Below are positions 44,844 to 55,925 of a stretch of DNA of 64,000 nucleotides, piece after piece. Within the stretch, counting starts at the first letter, position 1. Each line of letters begins with the position of its first letter. The notes under the pieces were generated by a model, which was not told the origin of the DNA, did no database searches, and saw only the letters and a list, made by a program, of their open reading frames with translations. This DNA is from Pseudomonas sp. ADAK13. Lineage in GTDB: Bacteria > Pseudomonadota > Gammaproteobacteria > Pseudomonadales > Pseudomonadaceae. The stretch covers positions 4,402,001 through 4,466,000 of the forward strand of contig NZ_CP052860.1 in the NCBI RefSeq assembly GCF_012935715.1, in the 5' to 3' direction. A program made the translations under genes and the position numbers.

Positions 44844-47800
44844 CTACAGCAAGAGCTGTCGAAACCCCTCGGCGGGCACTGGCCGACTGTGCAGATACCC
44901 CTGGTATAGATGGCAACCCAACCCCTGCAGAAACGCCAGTTGCTCAGGAGTTTCCACGCCCTCGGCAATCACCTCCAGGTTCAGGCTGCGAGCCATGGCC
45001 ACGATGGCGCGGATGATTTCTGCGTCGTTGGGGTCATGGGTCGCATCGCGCACGAATGACTGGTCGATCTTCAGCGCGTCCACTGGCAGGCGCTTGAGGT
45101 ACGTCAGTGATGAATAGCCGGTGCCAAAGTCATCCATCGCAAAACTCACACCGAGTTTCTTCAGGCGGCGCATTTTACTGATGGTGTCGTCCAGGTTCTG
45201 GATCACAATGCCTTCGGTGATTTCCAGTTTCAGCAGCGTAAAGGGCAATTGGTGCGTACGCAGGCTGCGTTCCACCCGTTCGACAAAGTCGTTCTGGCGA
45301 AACTGCCGTGGGCTGATGTTGACGCACAGGCTGAAGTTCAACGGGTCCACCAGGCCCTCGGCGATCAGCCGGGCGAACGTCCCGCAGGCCTCGTCGAGGA
45401 TCCAGGTGCCTACTTCCAGAATCAGCCCGCTGTCTTCCAGCACCTTGATGAATTCCGTCGGCGATTGCGCGCCCAGTTGCGGGTGCTGCCAGCGCACCAG
45501 GGCTTCAGCGCCGACGATCCGGTTGCCCCGGGCATCCACCTGTGGCTGGTAGTGCACGCTGAATTCACCGCGAGACAAGGCCAGGCGCAGGTCGGTTTCC
45601 ATGCGCAGCCGCTCGCTGGCGGTTTTCTGCATGCTGTTGTGGAACATCTGGGTGGTGTTGCGTCCGGAATCCTTGGCCCGGTACAGGGCGATGTCGGCGC
45701 GCTTGAGCAAATCCGCCGGGGTGGAACCGTGATCGGGAATCAGTGCCACGCCAATGCTCGGGGTGACCTGCAGGCGGTGGCCGTCGAGAAACATCGGTTC
45801 GGATAACAGTTCGCGCAGGGTATCGGCCAGCTCCTGGACCTGAGCGCTGACTTGCTGGCGCGTACCTTCCAGGCCGCTGAGCAGCACCACAAACTCATCG
45901 CCTCCCAGGCGGGCCACGGTGTCTTCCATGCGCACGCTGGCTTCGAGGCGCGCGGTGACGATCTTCAGCACCGTGTCGCCCACCGGGTGGCCGAGGGAAT
46001 CGTTGATGTGCTTGAAGTGGTCCAGGTCGAGAAACAGCAGCGCGCCCCGCAGGTTGTGGCGCTTGAGCAGGGCGATCTGCTGGCTCAGGCGGTCCATCAG
46101 CAAGGCTCGGTTGGGCAGGTTGGTCAGCGGGTCGTGATAGGCCAGGTGGCGAATCTGCGCCTGGGCGTTTTTCAGCAGGCTGACGTCCCGGGCGGTCAGC
46201 AGCAGGCACGGGGTTTCATTGAGGGTGATGGGTTCCACCGACACTTCAACCGCCAGCACGTCGCCGCGCTTGTTGTGCCAGAGCATTTCCAAGTGATGAA
46301 TGCGGCCCTTGATCTGCAGCTCGGCCAGCAGTGCGGCACGCTGGTTTTCATCGGCCCAGATACCGATCTGGTACAGCGTCAGGCCAATCGCCTCTTCGGC
46401 GCGGTAGCCGGTCAGGCGGCAGAAGCCGTCATTCACTTCCACGTAGCGCCCGGTATCGCGCTCGGTGATCGACACGGCGTCGGGGCTGGAGTGAAAGGCC
46501 TTGGCGAATTTCTCTTCGCTGGCCTTGAGCGCCGCTTCCGAGCGTTGCTGCTGGGTGATGTCCCGCAGGGTGGTGACAATGCAGGGCTGGTCGCCGACCT
46601 GGATCAGACGGCTGGAAATCACGCACGTCAGCGTCTGGCCGTTTTTGTGATGGACGATGATTGCCACGTTGCTCAGGGCCTGTTCGCGAATCACCTGCTC
46701 GATGCGTTGCAGGCGCTGGCTGGACTCGTCCCACAGGCCGATGTGTTCTGCGTTGTTGTTGATCACCTCGGCGGCGGTCCAGCCGAAGGTTTGGGTGAAG
46801 GCCGGGTTGATCTCGATGAACTGCCCGGTTTCCAGGCGCGTGACGCAAATCGGGTCGGGGCTGGCGAGGAACAGGCTGGCAAATTTTTCTTCCGAGGCGA
46901 TCAGGCGTTGCTCGCGCTCAACCTGGTCGGTGATGTCCAGCAGGGTCCCGGCCATGCGCAGCGGCACGCCCAGGTCATCGCGATAAAGGCGGGCGCGGCT
47001 CTCCAGGTAGCGGGAGCTGCCATCTTCCAGTTGCACGCGATAGGTCAGTTGGTAGTTGCCCGCCGGGCCTTCCCGCAGGGTGCGGTAGGCGTTGCGCATG
47101 TTCTCGCGCTCTTCATCGGGCATGCCTTCAAAAAAGGCGTCGAAGGATTCGTGGAACGGTTGGGGTTCCAGGCCGTGTAATTGGGCGGCGCGGGCCGAGC
47201 CGTAGAGCATGCCGCTGGGAATGTGCCAGTCCCAGGTGCCCAGCTGTGCCGAGTCCAGGGCCAGGTCGAGGCGTTCCTGGCTGTCCTTGAGGGCTTGCTC
47301 GGCATTCTTGCGCTCAGTGGTGTCGAGGAAGGTGCTGATCAGATAGTCCTCGCCGTCCAGCTCGACTTTTTGGGCGCTGAGGGTACCGTCGTGGATTTGC
47401 CCGTTGCTGGCGCGAAACTGCACCTCCATGGTGATAGGGGTGCCTTTGCGCTGGGTGGCCTTGATCAGCAGTGCGCGTTGCTCGGGATGCACCCAGAGGC
47501 CCAGGTCGAGGGTGCTGCGGCCGATGGCATCGGCCAGCGGCCAGCCGAACAGGCTTTCGAAGTACTGGTTGGCTTCGCTGATCAGACCGTCGGCCTGACG
47601 GGTCAGCAGTACCATCAGCGGGCACAAGTGAAACAGCGTGGCGAAGCGCTTTTCCGAATGGCTGAGGGCGTGCTCACGCTCGCGTTGCTGGGTGATCTCG
47701 CGGATCACTCCGATCATCCGGCGGCGACCGGTCTTTTCCGGCTGCAGGCTACCGTTGATTTCCAGCCAGTGCAGGCTGCCATCCGGCCATTGGATGCGGT

Positions 47801-48143
47801 GATGCATGGCCTGGGCGAACGGTTCGCCCGCCAGCACCGCGTGAAACGCCCGCACCACTTTGGCCCGGTCTTCGGCGGGCAGCAGGTCGAGGTATTCCAG
47901 GTCCTTGGGCAGCGGCTGGCGGGGATCGAAGCCAAACAATGCCTGCGTACCCCGGGACCAGCTGATCCGGCCGGTATCGATGTCCCAGCTCCAGGCGCCC
48001 AGCCTGGCAGCGTTGAGCGCCGCCAGCAGTTGCGGCGCGCTGTCCCAGCTTTGCTCCGCCTCCTGTGGGTCGAGGGCGTAGATGCGGGGCAGGGGTGGCA
48101 CGGTATCGACGGGGTTGCGCATTATCAAAGGGCCTTGGCTCAT
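44844..48143 (-). CDS. Multi-PAS GGDEF-EAL protein (cyclic di-GMP turnover)
   Basis: 1099 residues, no membrane segment. Five PAS domains cover about 35-665, then GGDEF (about 670-830, RLGGDEFVVLL intact) and EAL (about 850-1095, VGAEALVRWQ, and DDFGTGYSSLTYL). Both catalytic motifs appear intact, so it could make or degrade cyclic di-GMP; PAS domains probably sense redox or ligands. It ends three bases after the last effector-type gene on the other strand (stop to stop). Confidence 0.92.
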   Translation of the reverse strand: MSQGPLIMRNPVDTVPPLPRIYALDPQEAEQSWDSAPQLLAALNAARLGAWSWDIDTGRISWSRGTQALFGFDPRQPLPKDLEYLDLLPAEDRAKVVRAFHAVLAGEPFAQAMHHRIQWPDGSLHWLEINGSLQPEKTGRRRMIGVIREITQQREREHALSHSEKRFATLFHLCPLMVLLTRQADGLISEANQYFESLFGWPLADAIGRSTLDLGLWVHPEQRALLIKATQRKGTPITMEVQFRASNGQIHDGTLSAQKVELDGEDYLISTFLDTTERKNAEQALKDSQERLDLALDSAQLGTWDWHIPSGMLYGSARAAQLHGLEPQPFHESFDAFFEGMPDEERENMRNAYRTLREGPAGNYQLTYRVQLEDGSSRYLESRARLYRDDLGVPLRMAGTLLDITDQVEREQRLIASEEKFASLFLASPDPICVTRLETGQFIEINPAFTQTFGWTAAEVINNNAEHIGLWDESSQRLQRIEQVIREQALSNVAIIVHHKNGQTLTCVISSRLIQVGDQPCIVTTLRDITQQQRSEAALKASEEKFAKAFHSSPDAVSITERDTGRYVEVNDGFCRLTGYRAEEAIGLTLYQIGIWADENQRAALLAELQIKGRIHHLEMLWHNKRGDVLAVEVSVEPITLNETPCLLLTARDVSLLKNAQAQIRHLAYHDPLTNLPNRALLMDRLSQQIALLKRHNLRGALLFLDLDHFKHINDSLGHPVGDTVLKIVTARLEASVRMEDTVARLGGDEFVVLLSGLEGTRQQVSAQVQELADTLRELLSEPMFLDGHRLQVTPSIGVALIPDHGSTPADLLKRADIALYRAKDSGRNTTQMFHNSMQKTASERLRMETDLRLALSRGEFSVHYQPQVDARGNRIVGAEALVRWQHPQLGAQSPTEFIKVLEDSGLILEVGTWILDEACGTFARLIAEGLVDPLNFSLCVNISPRQFRQNDFVERVERSLRTHQLPFTLLKLEITEGIVIQNLDDTISKMRRLKKLGVSFAMDDFGTGYSSLTYLKRLPVDALKIDQSFVRDATHDPNDAEIIRAIVAMARSLNLEVIAEGVETPEQLAFLQGLGCHLYQGYLHSRPVPAEGFRQLLL

Positions 48144-48185
48144 TGGGCGTTCGGCGCGGGTTCACGGTCTACGGGCCACGGCGAT

Positions 48186-49076
48186 TCAAGCCTGATTCCC
48201 TGGCAGATCGACCTGTGCATCCAATAGGCTCATGAAAGCCCGCGCAGCGTTCGACAGCGTCCTTTCGGTGTGCACGATATAGCCTAGCTGGCGACTGAGC
48301 TGTATGCCCGGCAAAGCGATGCGTGCCACTTGATCATCGAGCATGGTGCGCGGCAACACGCTCCACGCCAGGCCAATGGAGACCATCATCTTGATGGTTT
48401 CCAGGTAGTTGGTGCTCATGGCGATGTTCGGCGTCAGGCCCTGGGCCTCGAACAGCCGCTGCACGATATGGTGGGTAAAGGTGTTGCCTCCGGGAAACAC
48501 CGCCGGGTGCCGGGCGATGTCCGCCAGGCTGACGCTGCCATTGCTGATCAGGCTGTGTTCCGGGGCCACCACGAAGTCCAGCGGGTCGTCCCACACTGGC
48601 GTTGCACGCACCAGGGTGTGCGGCTCCGGGGCCAGGGTGATCACTGCCACTTCTGCGCGGCCATGGAGGATTTCTTCGTAGGCCACTTCCGAATCGAGAA
48701 ACTGAATATCCAGGGCCACGCTCGGGTATTCCCGGGTAAACGTGCGCAGCACCGGCGGCAGGCGATGCAGGCCAATGTGATGGCTGGTGGCCAGAGTGAG
48801 GCGCCCGCTGACCTCGCCGGTGAGGTTGGTCAGGGCGCGACGGGTGTCGTCCAGCACGTTGAGAATCTGATAGGCCCGGGGCAATAACGCGCGCCCGGCC
48901 TCGGTGAGGCCGACTTCGCGCCCCAGCCGGTCGAACAGTCGCACCTTTAATTGCTGCTCTAAACCGGCGATGCGCTTGCTGATGGCCGGTTGGGTCAGGT
49001 GCAAGCGTTCACCGGCGCCGGAGAAGCTACCGGTCTCGGCGATGGCGATAAAGGCATTGAGGTTGGCCAGGTCCAT
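48186..49076 (-). CDS. LysR family regulator divergent from leuC
   Basis: 296 residues from ATG 49076 (MDLANLNAFIAIAETGSFSG); ATG 49106 would add a non-family leader. HTH at about 17-40 (GERLHLTQPAISKRIAGLEQ). Substrate domain complete. Its position opposite leuC suggests control of leucine biosynthesis genes, as seen in pseudomonads. Confidence 0.88.
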   Translation of the reverse strand: MDLANLNAFIAIAETGSFSGAGERLHLTQPAISKRIAGLEQQLKVRLFDRLGREVGLTEAGRALLPRAYQILNVLDDTRRALTNLTGEVSGRLTLATSHHIGLHRLPPVLRTFTREYPSVALDIQFLDSEVAYEEILHGRAEVAVITLAPEPHTLVRATPVWDDPLDFVVAPEHSLISNGSVSLADIARHPAVFPGGNTFTHHIVQRLFEAQGLTPNIAMSTNYLETIKMMVSIGLAWSVLPRTMLDDQVARIALPGIQLSRQLGYIVHTERTLSNAARAFMSLLDAQVDLPGNQA

Positions 49077-49221
49077 TGTCGTATTCCAGTTGGTAATCCA
49101 AAGCATAAAAAATATGAATTTGAGTTATTTAATGTAGCGCCATACCATCAGCCTCACAAGCCAAAGGGTTATTGAATCGTTCAAGGCCCGGGGCATAGAA
49201 ACACCTGATGAGGACCGAGTG

Positions 49222-50640
49222 ATGGCCGGCAAAACGCTTTACGACAAGCTTTGGGATTCCCATGAAGTGAAACGGCGCGATGATGGGTCGTCGCTGATCT
49301 ACATCGACCGTCACATCATCCATGAAGTGACCTCGCCCCAAGCGTTCGAAGGCCTGCGACTGGCCGGGCGCAAGCCTTGGCGCGTCGACTCGATCATCGC
49401 CACCCCGGACCACAACGTGCCGACCACGCCTGAGCGTAAAGGCGGGATCGACGCCATCGTCGACACCGTGTCGCGCCTCCAGGTGCAGACCCTCGATGAT
49501 TACTGCGACGAATATGGCATCACCGAATTCAAGATGAATGACGTGCGTCAAGGGATCGTCCACGTGATCGGCCCGGAGCAGGGCGCCACGTTACCCGGCA
49601 TGACCGTGGTCTGCGGCGACTCCCACACCTCCACCCACGGCGCGTTTGGTGCCCTGGCTCACGGTATTGGTACGTCCGAGGTGGAGCACGTCTTCGCCAC
49701 GCAGTGCCTCGTCGCCAAGAAAATGAAGAACATGCTGGTGTCGGTCGAGGGTGAATTGCCTTTCGGCGTGACTGCCAAAGACATCGTGCTCGCCGTGATC
49801 GGCAAGATCGGCACCGCCGGCGGTAACGGCCATGCCATCGAATTCGCCGGCAGCGCGATTCGCGACCTGTCCATCGAAGGCCGCATGACCATCTGCAACA
49901 TGTCCATCGAAGCCGGTGCCCGTGTGGGCATGGTGGCGGCGGACGAAAAGACCATTGCCTACGTCAAGGGCCGTCCTTTCGCACCCACCGGTGCCGATTG
50001 GGACGCGGCGGTTGAAGCCTGGAAAGACCTGGTTTCCGACGCCGATGCGGTATTTGACACGGTGGTTGAACTCGACGCGACCCAGATCAAGCCGCAAGTC
50101 AGCTGGGGCACCTCGCCGGAAATGGTGTTGGCCGTTGATCAACACGTGCCGGACCCGGCCAAGGAAACCGACCTGGTCAAACGTGGCTCCATCGAGCGCG
50201 CCTTGAAGTACATGGGCCTGAAAGCCAACCAGGCGATCACCGACATTCAGTTGGACCGTGTATTCATCGGCTCCTGCACCAACTCGCGGATCGAAGACTT
50301 GCGCGCTGCGGCGGTGATCGCCAAGGGCCGCAAGGTTGCTTCGACCATCAAGCAGGCGATCGTGGTGCCAGGTTCGGGTCTGGTCAAAGCCCAGGCCGAG
50401 GCTGAAGGCCTGGACAAGATCTTCCTCGAAGCCGGTTTTGAATGGCGCGAGCCGGGCTGCTCGATGTGCCTGGCGATGAACCCGGACCGTTTGGAGTCGG
50501 GCGAACATTGCGCGTCTACCTCCAACCGTAACTTCGAAGGGCGTCAGGGCGCCGGTGGCCGTACCCACCTCGTTAGCCCGGCCATGGCCGCCGCCGCTGC
50601 CGTCAACGGTCGTTTCATCGACGTTCGCGAATTGATCTGA
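49222..50640 (+). CDS. leuC: 3-isopropylmalate dehydratase large subunit
   Basis: 472 residues from ATG 49222. The 4Fe-4S ligand cysteines are in [13 protein letters not shown] (about 348) and [11 protein letters not shown] (about 413-423); [20 protein letters not shown] is also typical. With LeuD isomerises isopropylmalate in leucine synthesis. leuD follows 10 bases later. Confidence 0.97.
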   Translation: MAGKTLYDKLWDSHEVKRRDDGSSLIYIDRHIIHEVTSPQAFEGLRLAGRKPWRVDSIIATPDHNVPTTPERKGGIDAIVDTVSRLQVQTLDDYCDEYGITEFKMNDVRQGIVHVIGPEQGATLPGMTVVCGDSHTSTHGAFGALAHGIGTSEVEHVFATQCLVAKKMKNMLVSVEGELPFGVTAKDIVLAVIGKIGTAGGNGHAIEFAGSAIRDLSIEGRMTICNMSIEAGARVGMVAADEKTIAYVKGRPFAPTGADWDAAVEAWKDLVSDADAVFDTVVELDATQIKPQVSWGTSPEMVLAVDQHVPDPAKETDLVKRGSIERALKYMGLKANQAITDIQLDRVFIGSCTNSRIEDLRAAAVIAKGRKVASTIKQAIVVPGSGLVKAQAEAEGLDKIFLEAGFEWREPGCSMCLAMNPDRLESGEHCASTSNRNFEGRQGAGGRTHLVSPAMAAAAAVNGRFIDVRELI

Positions 50641-50650
50641 GGAATACCCG

Positions 50651-51295
50651 ATGAGAGCTTTTACCCAACACACCGGTTTAGTCGCGCCGTTGGACCGTGC
50701 CAACGTGGACACCGACCAGATCATTCCGAAGCAGTTCTTGAAGTCGATCAAGCGCACCGGTTTTGGCCCGAACCTGTTCGACGAGTGGCGCTACCTGGAC
50801 GTGGGCTACGCCTACCAGGACAACTCCAAGCGCCCGTTGAACAAGGACTTTGTACTCAACGCCGAGCGCTACCAGGGCGCCAGTGTGTTACTGGCCCGGG
50901 AAAACTTCGGTTGCGGCTCCAGCCGTGAGCACGCGCCGTGGGCCCTGGAAGAATATGGCTTTCGCAGCATCATCGCGCCGAGTTACGCCGACATCTTCTT
51001 CAACAACAGCTTCAAGAACGGCTTGCTGCCGATCATCTTGAGCGATGCCGAAGTGGATGAGTTGTTCCAGCAAGTGGAAGCCGATGTGGGCTACCAATTG
51101 ACCATCGACCTGGCGGCACAGACCGTGACCCGTCCGGACGGCAAGGTGTACCACTTTGAAGTGGACGCCTTCCGCAAGCACTGCCTGATCAATGGCCTGG
51201 ACGACATCGGCCTGACCTTGCAGGACGGCGATGCGATTGCAGCGTTTGAAACAAAGCACCGGGCCAGCCAGCCGTGGTTGTTTCGCGACGCTTGA
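50651..51295 (+). CDS. leuD: 3-isopropylmalate dehydratase small subunit
   Basis: 214 residues. [20 protein letters not shown] at the start and [20 protein letters not shown] (about 78-97) are family hallmarks. Partner of LeuC, 10 bases downstream. Confidence 0.97.
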   Translation: MRAFTQHTGLVAPLDRANVDTDQIIPKQFLKSIKRTGFGPNLFDEWRYLDVGYAYQDNSKRPLNKDFVLNAERYQGASVLLARENFGCGSSREHAPWALEEYGFRSIIAPSYADIFFNNSFKNGLLPIILSDAEVDELFQQVEADVGYQLTIDLAAQTVTRPDGKVYHFEVDAFRKHCLINGLDDIGLTLQDGDAIAAFETKHRASQPWLFRDA

Positions 51296-51301
51296 TTTGA
51301 G

Positions 51302-51390
51302 GTAGGCCGTGCGGGCCCATCGTGGGCAAGCCCGCTCCCACTTTTTGATCGTGAACTCGGTCAACTGTGGGAGCTGGCTTGCCTGCGATA
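51302..51390. repeat. REP-type pair between leuD and the methyltransferase
   Basis: ATCGTGGGCAAGCCCGCTCC (about 51319) faces GTGGGAGCTGGCTTGCCTGC (about 51367). Same family as 54570-54667. Confidence 0.7.
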
Positions 51391-51429
51391 GCGCCCGTAC
51401 AAACACCCCAAAACCCAAGGAAAATCACC

Positions 51430-52194
51430 ATGACCAGCACCGTCCACACTCAAGTCGTGCAAAAGCAATTCGGCGAACAGGCCTCGGCCTACCTGAGCAG
51501 CGCAGTTCACGCTCAAGGCACCGAGTTCGCGCTGCTCCAGGCCGAACTGGCCGGGCAAGGCGCTGCGCGACTGCTGGACCTGGGGTGCGGCGCCGGTCAT
51601 GTGAGCTTCAACGTGGCACCGCTGGTTAAAGAAGTGGTGGCCTACGACCTGTCCCAGCAAATGCTCGATGTGGTCGCCGCAGCTGCCGTGGACCGTGGGC
51701 TGGACAATATTCGCACCGTGCACGGCGCCGCCGAGCGCCTGCCGTTTGCCGACGGTGAATTCGACTTCGTGTTCAGCCGCTACTCGGCCCACCACTGGAG
51801 CGACCTTGGCCTGGCCCTGCGTGAAGTGCGCCGGGTGCTCAAGCCGGGCGGCGTGGCAGCGTTTATTGACGTCTTGTCACCGGGCGGCCCGCTGTTGGAC
51901 ACTTACCTGCAAACCGTCGAAGTGCTGCGCGACACCAGCCACGTGCGCGATTATTCCGCCGGCGAGTGGATGCACCAGCTCAGCGAAGCCGGTTTGCATG
52001 TGCGTAACAGCAGCCGCCAGCGCCTGCGCCTGGAATACACCTCGTGGGTTGAGCGCATGCGTACGCCAGAGGTCTTGCGTGCTGCGATCCTGGCGCTGCA
52101 AAAGGCGATGGGCCAGGAAGTGCGTGATTATTTCGAGATTCAAGCCGACGGCACCTTCAGCACCGACGTGCTGGTGGTGTGGGCCGAACGCTGA
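51430..52194 (+). CDS. Class I SAM-dependent methyltransferase (UbiE/Methyltransf_11 type)
   Basis: 254 residues from ATG 51430. The SAM motif LLDLGCGAGHVSFNVAPLVK (about 48-67) is followed by YDLSQQML and DFVFSRYSAHHWSDLGLALR. Found at this place between leuD and leuB in many pseudomonads; its substrate is unknown. Confidence 0.9.
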   Translation: MTSTVHTQVVQKQFGEQASAYLSSAVHAQGTEFALLQAELAGQGAARLLDLGCGAGHVSFNVAPLVKEVVAYDLSQQMLDVVAAAAVDRGLDNIRTVHGAAERLPFADGEFDFVFSRYSAHHWSDLGLALREVRRVLKPGGVAAFIDVLSPGGPLLDTYLQTVEVLRDTSHVRDYSAGEWMHQLSEAGLHVRNSSRQRLRLEYTSWVERMRTPEVLRAAILALQKAMGQEVRDYFEIQADGTFSTDVLVVWAER

Positions 52195-52206
52195 TTAATT
52201 TTTCCC

Positions 52207-52226
52207 GACCTGCCCGCGGGCAGGTC
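52207..52226. terminator. Perfect palindrome before leuB
   Basis: GACCTGCCCGCGGGCAGGTC is a complete 20-base palindrome, 22 bases before leuB. It could act as an attenuating hairpin or a weak terminator; no U run follows. Confidence 0.5.
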
Positions 52227-52247
52227 GCTTGATGAAATGAGGAACGC

Positions 52248-53330
<1,083 letters not shown>

Positions 53331-53394
53331 TCTCTCGGGCCCGCTTGCAGATGTTGCTGCAAGGCGGCCCACTTTTGAACAAGGTGTAGTTGCG

Positions 53395-54507
53395 ATGAAA
53401 CGTGTAGGTCTGATCGGTTGGCGCGGTATGGTCGGTTCCGTGCTCATGCAGCGGATGCTGGAAGAGCAGGATTTCGATCTTATTGAGCCGGTGTTTTTCA
53501 CCACTTCCAATGTGGGTGGTCAAGGGCCGTCTGTGGGCAAGGATATTGCGCCGCTCAAGGATGCCTACAACATTGAAGAACTGAAGACCCTCGACGTCAT
53601 TCTGACCTGCCAGGGCGGCGACTACACCAGCGAAGTCTTCCCTAAGCTGCGTGAAGCCGGCTGGCAGGGTTATTGGATCGACGCCGCTTCCAGCCTGCGC
53701 ATGCAGGATGACGCGGTGATCGTGCTGGACCCGGTGAACCGCAAGGTGATCGACCAGCAACTGGACGCGGGCACCAAGAACTACATCGGTGGCAACTGCA
53801 CCGTCAGCCTGATGCTGATGGGCCTGGGCGGCTTGTTCGAAGCCGGCCTGGTGGAGTGGATGAGCGCCATGACTTATCAGGCGGCCTCCGGTGCCGGCGC
53901 GCAGAACATGCGTGAACTGATCAAGCAAATGGGCGCGACCCACGCCGCTGTTGCCGATCAACTGGCTGACCCGGCCAGCGCGATCCTCGACATCGACCGC
54001 CGTGTGGCCGAAGCCATGCGCAGCGAGGCCTACCCGACCGAGAACTTCGGTGTGCCATTGGCCGGTAGCCTGATCCCTTGGATCGACAAGGAACTGCCTA
54101 ACGGCCAGAGCCGTGAAGAGTGGAAGGCCCAGGCCGAGACCAACAAGATTCTTGGTCGCTTCAAGAGCCCGATCCCGGTGGACGGCATCTGCGTGCGCAT
54201 CGGCGCCATGCGCTGCCACAGCCAGGCGCTGACCATCAAGCTGAACAAAGACGTGCCGATCGCCGATATCGAAGGGCTGATCAGCCAGCACAACCCTTGG
54301 GTCAAGCTGGTGCCGAACAACCGCGACATCAGCATCCAGGAACTGAGCCCGAACAAGGTGACCGGTACCCTGAATGTGCCGGTTGGCCGTCTGCGCAAGC
54401 TGAACATGGGTACTCAGTACCTGGGCGCGTTCACCGTCGGCGACCAACTGCTGTGGGGCGCGGCTGAGCCGTTGCGTCGCATGCTGCGGATTCTGCTGGA
54501 GCGGTAA
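53395..54507 (+). CDS. asd: Aspartate-semialdehyde dehydrogenase
   Basis: 370 residues. N-terminal NADP fold [20 protein letters not shown]; catalytic Cys in [17 protein letters not shown] (about 135); HHS-type base region [16 protein letters not shown] (His about 274). Makes aspartate semialdehyde for lysine, threonine and methionine. A terminator follows. Confidence 0.97.
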   Translation: MKRVGLIGWRGMVGSVLMQRMLEEQDFDLIEPVFFTTSNVGGQGPSVGKDIAPLKDAYNIEELKTLDVILTCQGGDYTSEVFPKLREAGWQGYWIDAASSLRMQDDAVIVLDPVNRKVIDQQLDAGTKNYIGGNCTVSLMLMGLGGLFEAGLVEWMSAMTYQAASGAGAQNMRELIKQMGATHAAVADQLADPASAILDIDRRVAEAMRSEAYPTENFGVPLAGSLIPWIDKELPNGQSREEWKAQAETNKILGRFKSPIPVDGICVRIGAMRCHSQALTIKLNKDVPIADIEGLISQHNPWVKLVPNNRDISIQELSPNKVTGTLNVPVGRLRKLNMGTQYLGAFTVGDQLLWGAAEPLRRMLRILLER

Positions 54508-54524
54508 TCGCTGCCTGCAATAAG

Positions 54525-54558
54525 AAACCCGCGTTCTGGTGACAGGCGCGGGTTTTTT
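54525..54558 (+). terminator. Terminator after asd
   Basis: AAACCCGCG (54525-54533) pairs with CGCGGGTTT (54547-54555), then more T. Confidence 0.85.
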
Positions 54559-54569
54559 ATTGCGCTCTC

Positions 54570-54667
54570 GGGCCTCATCGCGGGCAAGCCCGGCTCCCAC
54601 AGTGAACGGTGTTTGCCTGAACTACTCGGTCGAATGTGGGAGCGGGCTTGCCCGCGATGGGGCCATC
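54570..54667. repeat. REP-type pair between asd and its paralogue
   Basis: CATCGCGGGCAAGCCCGGCT (about 54579) faces AGCGGGCTTGCCCGCGATGG (about 54641), separated by about 45 bases. Confidence 0.8.
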
Positions 54668-54754
54668 CGCCACACCACAAGGCCCATCTCAATTGCCTCC
54701 CCCCCAGCCACCCGGTAAAGTGCCGCTCCCCCCGCAATGCCCGAGGCAGCCCCC

Positions 54755-55765
54755 ATGACCCAGACCTTTGATATTGCCGTGATCGGCGCCACCGGCACCG
54801 TTGGCGAAACCCTGGTGCAAATCCTTGAAGAGCAGGACTTCCCGGTGGGCAACCTGCACCTGCTGGCCAGCAGCGAATCGGCCGGGCATTCGGTGCCGTT
54901 TCGCGGCAAAAACGTGCGGGTGCGGGAAGTCGACGAATTTGATTTCAGCAAAGTCCAGCTGGTGTTCTTCGCTGCCGGCCCTGCGGTCACCCTGAGTTTC
55001 GCGCCGCGCGCCACCGCCGCCGGCTGTATGCTGATCGACTTGTCTGGCGCCTTGCCGGCCGATCAGGCGCCGCACGTGGTCCCGGAAGCCAATCCTCAGG
55101 TACTGGATGGCCTGAAAAAACCGTATCAAGTCAGCAGCCCCAGCCCGTCCGCCACCGCCCTGGCCGTGGTGCTCGCGCCGCTGCGTGGCTTGCTGGATAT
55201 TCAGCGCGTCAATGTCACCGCCAACCTGGCCGTTTCCGCCCAGGGCCGTGAAGCCGTCAGTGAGCTCGCTCGCCAGACCGCCGAACTGTTGAACGTACGT
55301 CCGCTGGAGCCGAAGTTCTTCGACCGGCAGATGGCTTTCAACCTGCTGGCCCAGGTTGGCAAGCCTGACGCCCAAGGCCACACCGCGCTGGAAAAGCGCC
55401 TGGTGCACGAATTGCGCGCCGTGCTGGAAATGCCTTTGCTAAAGATTTCCGTCACTTGCGTTCAAGCCCCGGTGTTTTTTGGCGATAGCCTGACTGTGTC
55501 CCTGCAATTGGGTGCAGCGGTGGACCTCGCTGCCGTCAACCTCGCCTTGGACTCGGCAACGGGTGTCGAGTTGGTTGAAGAGGGTGATTACCCTACTGCT
55601 GTTGGCGATGCGGTCGGTCAGGACGTGGTCTATGTGGGCCGGGTGCGCGCCGGTGTCGATGACCCGGCGGAACTAAATTTGTGGCTGACGTCAGATAACG
55701 TACGCAAAGGGGCCGCACTGAACGCCGTACAGCTGGCGCAGTTGTTGATAAAAGGCCTTGTGTAA
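54755..55765 (+). CDS. Inactive aspartate-semialdehyde dehydrogenase paralogue (Usg-like)
   Basis: 336 residues from ATG 54755 (GAGG upstream). The Rossmann start (FDIAVIGATGTVGETLVQIL) and overall fold match ASADH. Where the family has the NPNCST catalytic Cys it reads SPSATALAVVL, so the Cys is gone. Such paralogues sit next to asd in pseudomonads and E. coli (usg). Probably not a dehydrogenase; role unknown. Confidence 0.85.
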   Translation: MTQTFDIAVIGATGTVGETLVQILEEQDFPVGNLHLLASSESAGHSVPFRGKNVRVREVDEFDFSKVQLVFFAAGPAVTLSFAPRATAAGCMLIDLSGALPADQAPHVVPEANPQVLDGLKKPYQVSSPSPSATALAVVLAPLRGLLDIQRVNVTANLAVSAQGREAVSELARQTAELLNVRPLEPKFFDRQMAFNLLAQVGKPDAQGHTALEKRLVHELRAVLEMPLLKISVTCVQAPVFFGDSLTVSLQLGAAVDLAAVNLALDSATGVELVEEGDYPTAVGDAVGQDVVYVGRVRAGVDDPAELNLWLTSDNVRKGAALNAVQLAQLLIKGLV

Positions 55766-55925
55766 AAGATACTTGGCGGCAATTTGTAGATTGATTCTAG
55801 CCAAGCGCTATGCTTGGCCCCAAGCTGGAAAAATTGCGCGTCGGTGACCTATCGGCTCGCCATGCCTAATGGCAGCGGTTACCCACCTTCTCGCAGGCCG
55901 GGGAGTGTTCAAAAAGGATGAGGCT

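Noticed and set aside
55801-55817. CCAAGC-GCTAT-GCTTGG hairpin before fimV
   Set aside because: No U run, only six base pairs; probably incidental.
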